Shown here in pieces: positions 61,951 through 64,000 of a DNA stretch of 64,000 nt. The stretch's first letter is position 1. Each line of letters opens with the position of its first letter. Source of the DNA: Aeromicrobium wangtongii (GTDB lineage: Bacteria; Actinomycetota; Actinomycetes; Propionibacteriales; Nocardioidaceae); NCBI RefSeq assembly GCF_024584515.1, contig NZ_CP102173.1, positions 1,798,001-1,862,000 on the forward strand, in the 5' to 3' direction. The translations under genes were made by a program, and so were the position numbers. A model generated the notes under the pieces. It was not told where the DNA came from and ran no database searches. It was given only the letters and a program-made list of their open reading frames with translations.

Positions 61951-63183
61951 TCACGGTACGCGAAGTGGGATGCTCGCGGTGGCGATGAACATGGCGCCGG
62001 TGGCATGATCGTGCGTCTCGACCGCCAGCCGGCCACCGACGGATTCGACCCTGCGGCGCATGCCCGCCACGCCGTGGCCGCCCCCGGGGCGGTGCTCACA
62101 GGGCGGACGGACGACGTTGCGCACCTCGAGCTGCAGGTCATTCTCCCAGCGCTGTGCCACCCACAGCGGCGCGTCCAGCAGCCCGTGCCGCAACGCGTTG
62201 GTCAACATCTCCTGAAGCACACGGAATGCGACGAATTCGACATCGTGGGGAAGGGGCTGCGGCATTCCGACGACGCTGACACGGATGTCCCTGCCGGCTT
62301 TTCTGAGTCCGTCGATGAGGTCCTCGACCCTCACGGAGGCGGGCCCGGCATCGGAACCACCCGCCCGCAGGACGGCGTGGATGTCCTGCAAGGACAGGCG
62401 GGCCGCGGAGGCGACATGCTGGAGAATCTCGCGAATTCGGTCGGGCTGGTCGTCGTCGAGGAAACGGGCCGACTCCGCCTGCGCGAGGATCACCGCGAGC
62501 GAGTGCCCCACCACGTCGTGGACCTCATTGGCCATTTGCGTCTGCGCCGCCCTCAGGTCCGCGACCTCGGTGGCGTGGGCGAGCCGAGCCTCGGCCTCGT
62601 GCTGCCTCGCCTCCGCGACGTCCCTGTCGATCCGCGACCGCTCGTTGGCGTCGTGGCTGCGCAGGAGAAGCCCGATCAGCCAGGGTGTCGAAAGGGTGAC
62701 CACGGCGACGGCGAGGGGGGCGAGTACGTCGGACGTCGCGCCGTGGGCGACGGACCCGGCGCGGTCACCGACCCGTAGTACGTCGAGGGGATCGCCGTCC
62801 TGGTGGAAGATCAGCACCTCGACGCCAGCCTCCAGCGCGATCGAGAGCCCGCTGAGCCACACGACGAGTGCGTTGCCGTAGCGAGCGGCGCCAAAACTGA
62901 CGAGGAGAGCAACGAGGTGAGCTGAGGTCAGGTGGACGGAGGCCGTCATCATGGCGAGGTTGGCCAGCCACGCTGTCAGCAAGGCAGCACCCGGGGCACG
63001 GAACAACAGCGCCGCGGCGACCGTACACCCGAGCATCCCGGCCCACGCGCCCGCTGGGACGTCCGACCAGCCGCTGTACCGCAGCTTCAGGTCGAACCAA
63101 CCGAGCGCCGCCACGGGGAGGCTGACCAGAGCAGGCAGCCACGATACGCGGAAGACCGGATGCGAGGTCATGCTGAGGTTCAT
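61951..63183 (-). CDS. Membrane sensor histidine kinase (HisKA_3 type)
   Basis: A 410-residue kinase with about five TM helices in the N-terminal half, then a coiled linker (DRDVAEARQHEAEARLAHATEVADLRAAQTQMANEVHDVVGHSLAVIL) with the phosphorylated His in HDVVGHSL, and a HATPase domain ending GHGVAGMRRRVESVGG. The start is ATG 63183 or 63171; neither has ideal spacing. It pairs with the response regulator downstream. No extracellular sensor domain is visible, so the signal is probably membrane-borne. Confidence 0.88.
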   Translation of the reverse strand: MNLSMTSHPVFRVSWLPALVSLPVAALGWFDLKLRYSGWSDVPAGAWAGMLGCTVAAALLFRAPGAALLTAWLANLAMMTASVHLTSAHLVALLVSFGAARYGNALVVWLSGLSIALEAGVEVLIFHQDGDPLDVLRVGDRAGSVAHGATSDVLAPLAVAVVTLSTPWLIGLLLRSHDANERSRIDRDVAEARQHEAEARLAHATEVADLRAAQTQMANEVHDVVGHSLAVILAQAESARFLDDDQPDRIREILQHVASAARLSLQDIHAVLRAGGSDAGPASVRVEDLIDGLRKAGRDIRVSVVGMPQPLPHDVEFVAFRVLQEMLTNALRHGLLDAPLWVAQRWENDLQLEVRNVVRPPCEHRPGGGHGVAGMRRRVESVGGRLAVETHDHATGAMFIATASIPLRVP

Positions 63184-63457
63184 CCTCGAAACGGCGGCTC
63201 CGAACGGCACGGCTCTGAGAATGGCACGCTGGCGCCCGATTGTCACCGCCCAGCCTGTTCGGCGGTACTGACGAGCCCCTTGCGCTCCACGGCGTCCCGG
63301 ACGAGCACCGTTCGCTGGCCCCGTCCCCTCATGACCGGTTTGACGGCAACGGGCCCGTTCCACCGGACCGAATCGGCGGTCCTCGACGTCGCGACCGCAC
63401 CCGAGGCGGTCAAGAGGAGGGAGGCCGGTCGTTGTGCACCGCAGTAGCGTGGAGGAC
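63184..63457. other. Intergenic region between kinase and AAA ATPase
   Basis: The 274-base divergent gap should hold promoters for both genes. I saw no gene, repeat or clear operator in it; GGGCCCGTTCCACC at about 63351 only loosely resembles the DosR-box-like motif. Confidence 0.4.
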
Positions 63458-64000
63458 GTGACCCACCCCACGATCGCCACCGCCGGTGAGCTGCGCGCCT
63501 CCGGCCACGTCCAGAAGTCCCTGCGTGCCGAGATCCGCGACAACCTCCTGTCGGCCCTGCGGGAAGGCCGTGATCCCTGGCCCGGCCTGCACGGCTTCGA
63601 GTCCACCGTGATCCCGCAGCTGGAGCGCGCGCTGATCGCCGGCCACGACATCGTGCTGCTGGGTGAGCGCGGGCAGGGCAAGACCCGCCTGCTGCGCACC
63701 CTGGTCGGCCTGCTCGACGAGTGGTCGCCGGTCATCGCCGGCTCCGAGCTGGGCGAGCACCCGTTCGAGCCCATCACCGCCGCGAGCGTGCGCCGGGCCG
63801 CCGAGCTCGGTGACGACCTCCCCGTCCAGTGGCGCCATCGCGACGAGCGCTACGCCGAGAAGCTCGCCACCCCCGACACCAGCGTCGCCGACCTGATCGG
63901 TGACGTCGACCCCATGAAGGTCGCCGAGGGACGCAGCCTGGGCGACCCGGAGACGATCCACTTCGGGCTCATCCCGCGCAGCCATCGCGGCATCGTGGCC
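63458..64000 (+). CDS. ChlI/MoxR-like AAA ATPase, N-terminal part (cut by window edge)
   Basis: The frame runs off the right edge after 181 codons. It has Walker A GERGQGKTR, preceded by VIPQLERALIAGHDIVLL, and KLATPDTSVADLIGDVDPMKVAEGRSLGDPETIHFGLIPRSHRGIV. This is the actinobacterial magnesium-chelatase-like ATPase family, which works with a VWA protein usually encoded next to it. GTG 63458 is chosen because it matches the family start; GTG 63434 and 63449 are alternatives. Confidence 0.85.
   Translation, partial: MTHPTIATAGELRASGHVQKSLRAEIRDNLLSALREGRDPWPGLHGFESTVIPQLERALIAGHDIVLLGERGQGKTRLLRTLVGLLDEWSPVIAGSELGEHPFEPITAASVRRAAELGDDLPVQWRHRDERYAEKLATPDTSVADLIGDVDPMKVAEGRSLGDPETIHFGLIPRSHRGIVA

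Overview
The window is high-GC DNA with dense, short-spaced genes, many GTG/TTG starts and many actinobacterial families (MmyB-like and XRE-TetR regulators, GAF-ANTAR, LuxR/LAL, DosR-like response regulator, actinobacterial ChlI-type AAA ATPase). It looks like a chromosomal segment of an actinomycete, possibly Nocardioidaceae (Aeromicrobium/Nocardioides-like); the family is an inference. I saw no rRNA, tRNA, insertion sequence, phage or CRISPR array.

Layout. 0-3 kb: cut-off secreted protein, SDR epimerase, TreT-like glycosyltransferase. 3-9 kb: probable carboxylic-acid catabolic cluster (XRE-TetR regulator, cyclase-family hydrolase, acyl-CoA synthetase, alcohol dehydrogenase, acyl-CoA dehydrogenase) with two palindromic operators. 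9-12.4 kb: remnant of an MmyB-like regulator, an SDR and an MMPL exporter that share a duplicated upstream block. 12.4-24 kb: envelope and signalling genes (diguanylate cyclase, SGNH hydrolase, M23 peptidase, glutamine amidotransferase, K+ channel, universal stress protein, GAF-ANTAR, secreted HNH nuclease). 24-30.5 kb: aquaporin, phospholipase D-like protein, complete polyamine/iron-type ABC importer. 30.6-36.4 kb: LAL regulator and a gadC-lipoprotein-gadB acid-resistance operon. 36.6-41 kb: cobU, aldo/keto reductase, trpF, sulfurtransferase, two coiled-coil proteins. 41-43.4 kb: an unusual operon of an Asp/Thr/Gly repeat peptide, a JmjC oxygenase and a sucrase/ferredoxin-like protein.

43.4-61 kb resembles a hypoxia/dormancy island: BrkB/YihY protein, an orphan urease gamma subunit with a His-tailed CbiX-like protein and a broken urease beta remnant, a CrcB pair, arcABC with a divergent ArcD/YfcC transporter, a Ca2+-type P-type ATPase, universal stress protein, Hsp20, a DosR-like response regulator and a DevS/DosT-like GAF-GAF kinase. 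A DosR-box-like motif (GGGNC-N4-GNCCC, often with GAAG in the centre) recurs about 80-140 bases upstream of many of these genes, and also of aqpZ, the GAF-ANTAR gene and gadC. I infer a local DosR-type regulon joining anaerobic arginine fermentation, acid resistance, chaperone and stress functions and metal handling.

61-64 kb: a second NarL-type two-component system and the start of a ChlI-like AAA ATPase cut by the window edge. Four truncated genes (MmyB regulator, urease beta, SQD1-like epimerase, D-Ala-D-Ala ligase) show recent gene loss. The most novel-looking pieces are the repeat peptide/JmjC/sucrase-ferredoxin operon and the ureA/CbiX locus.
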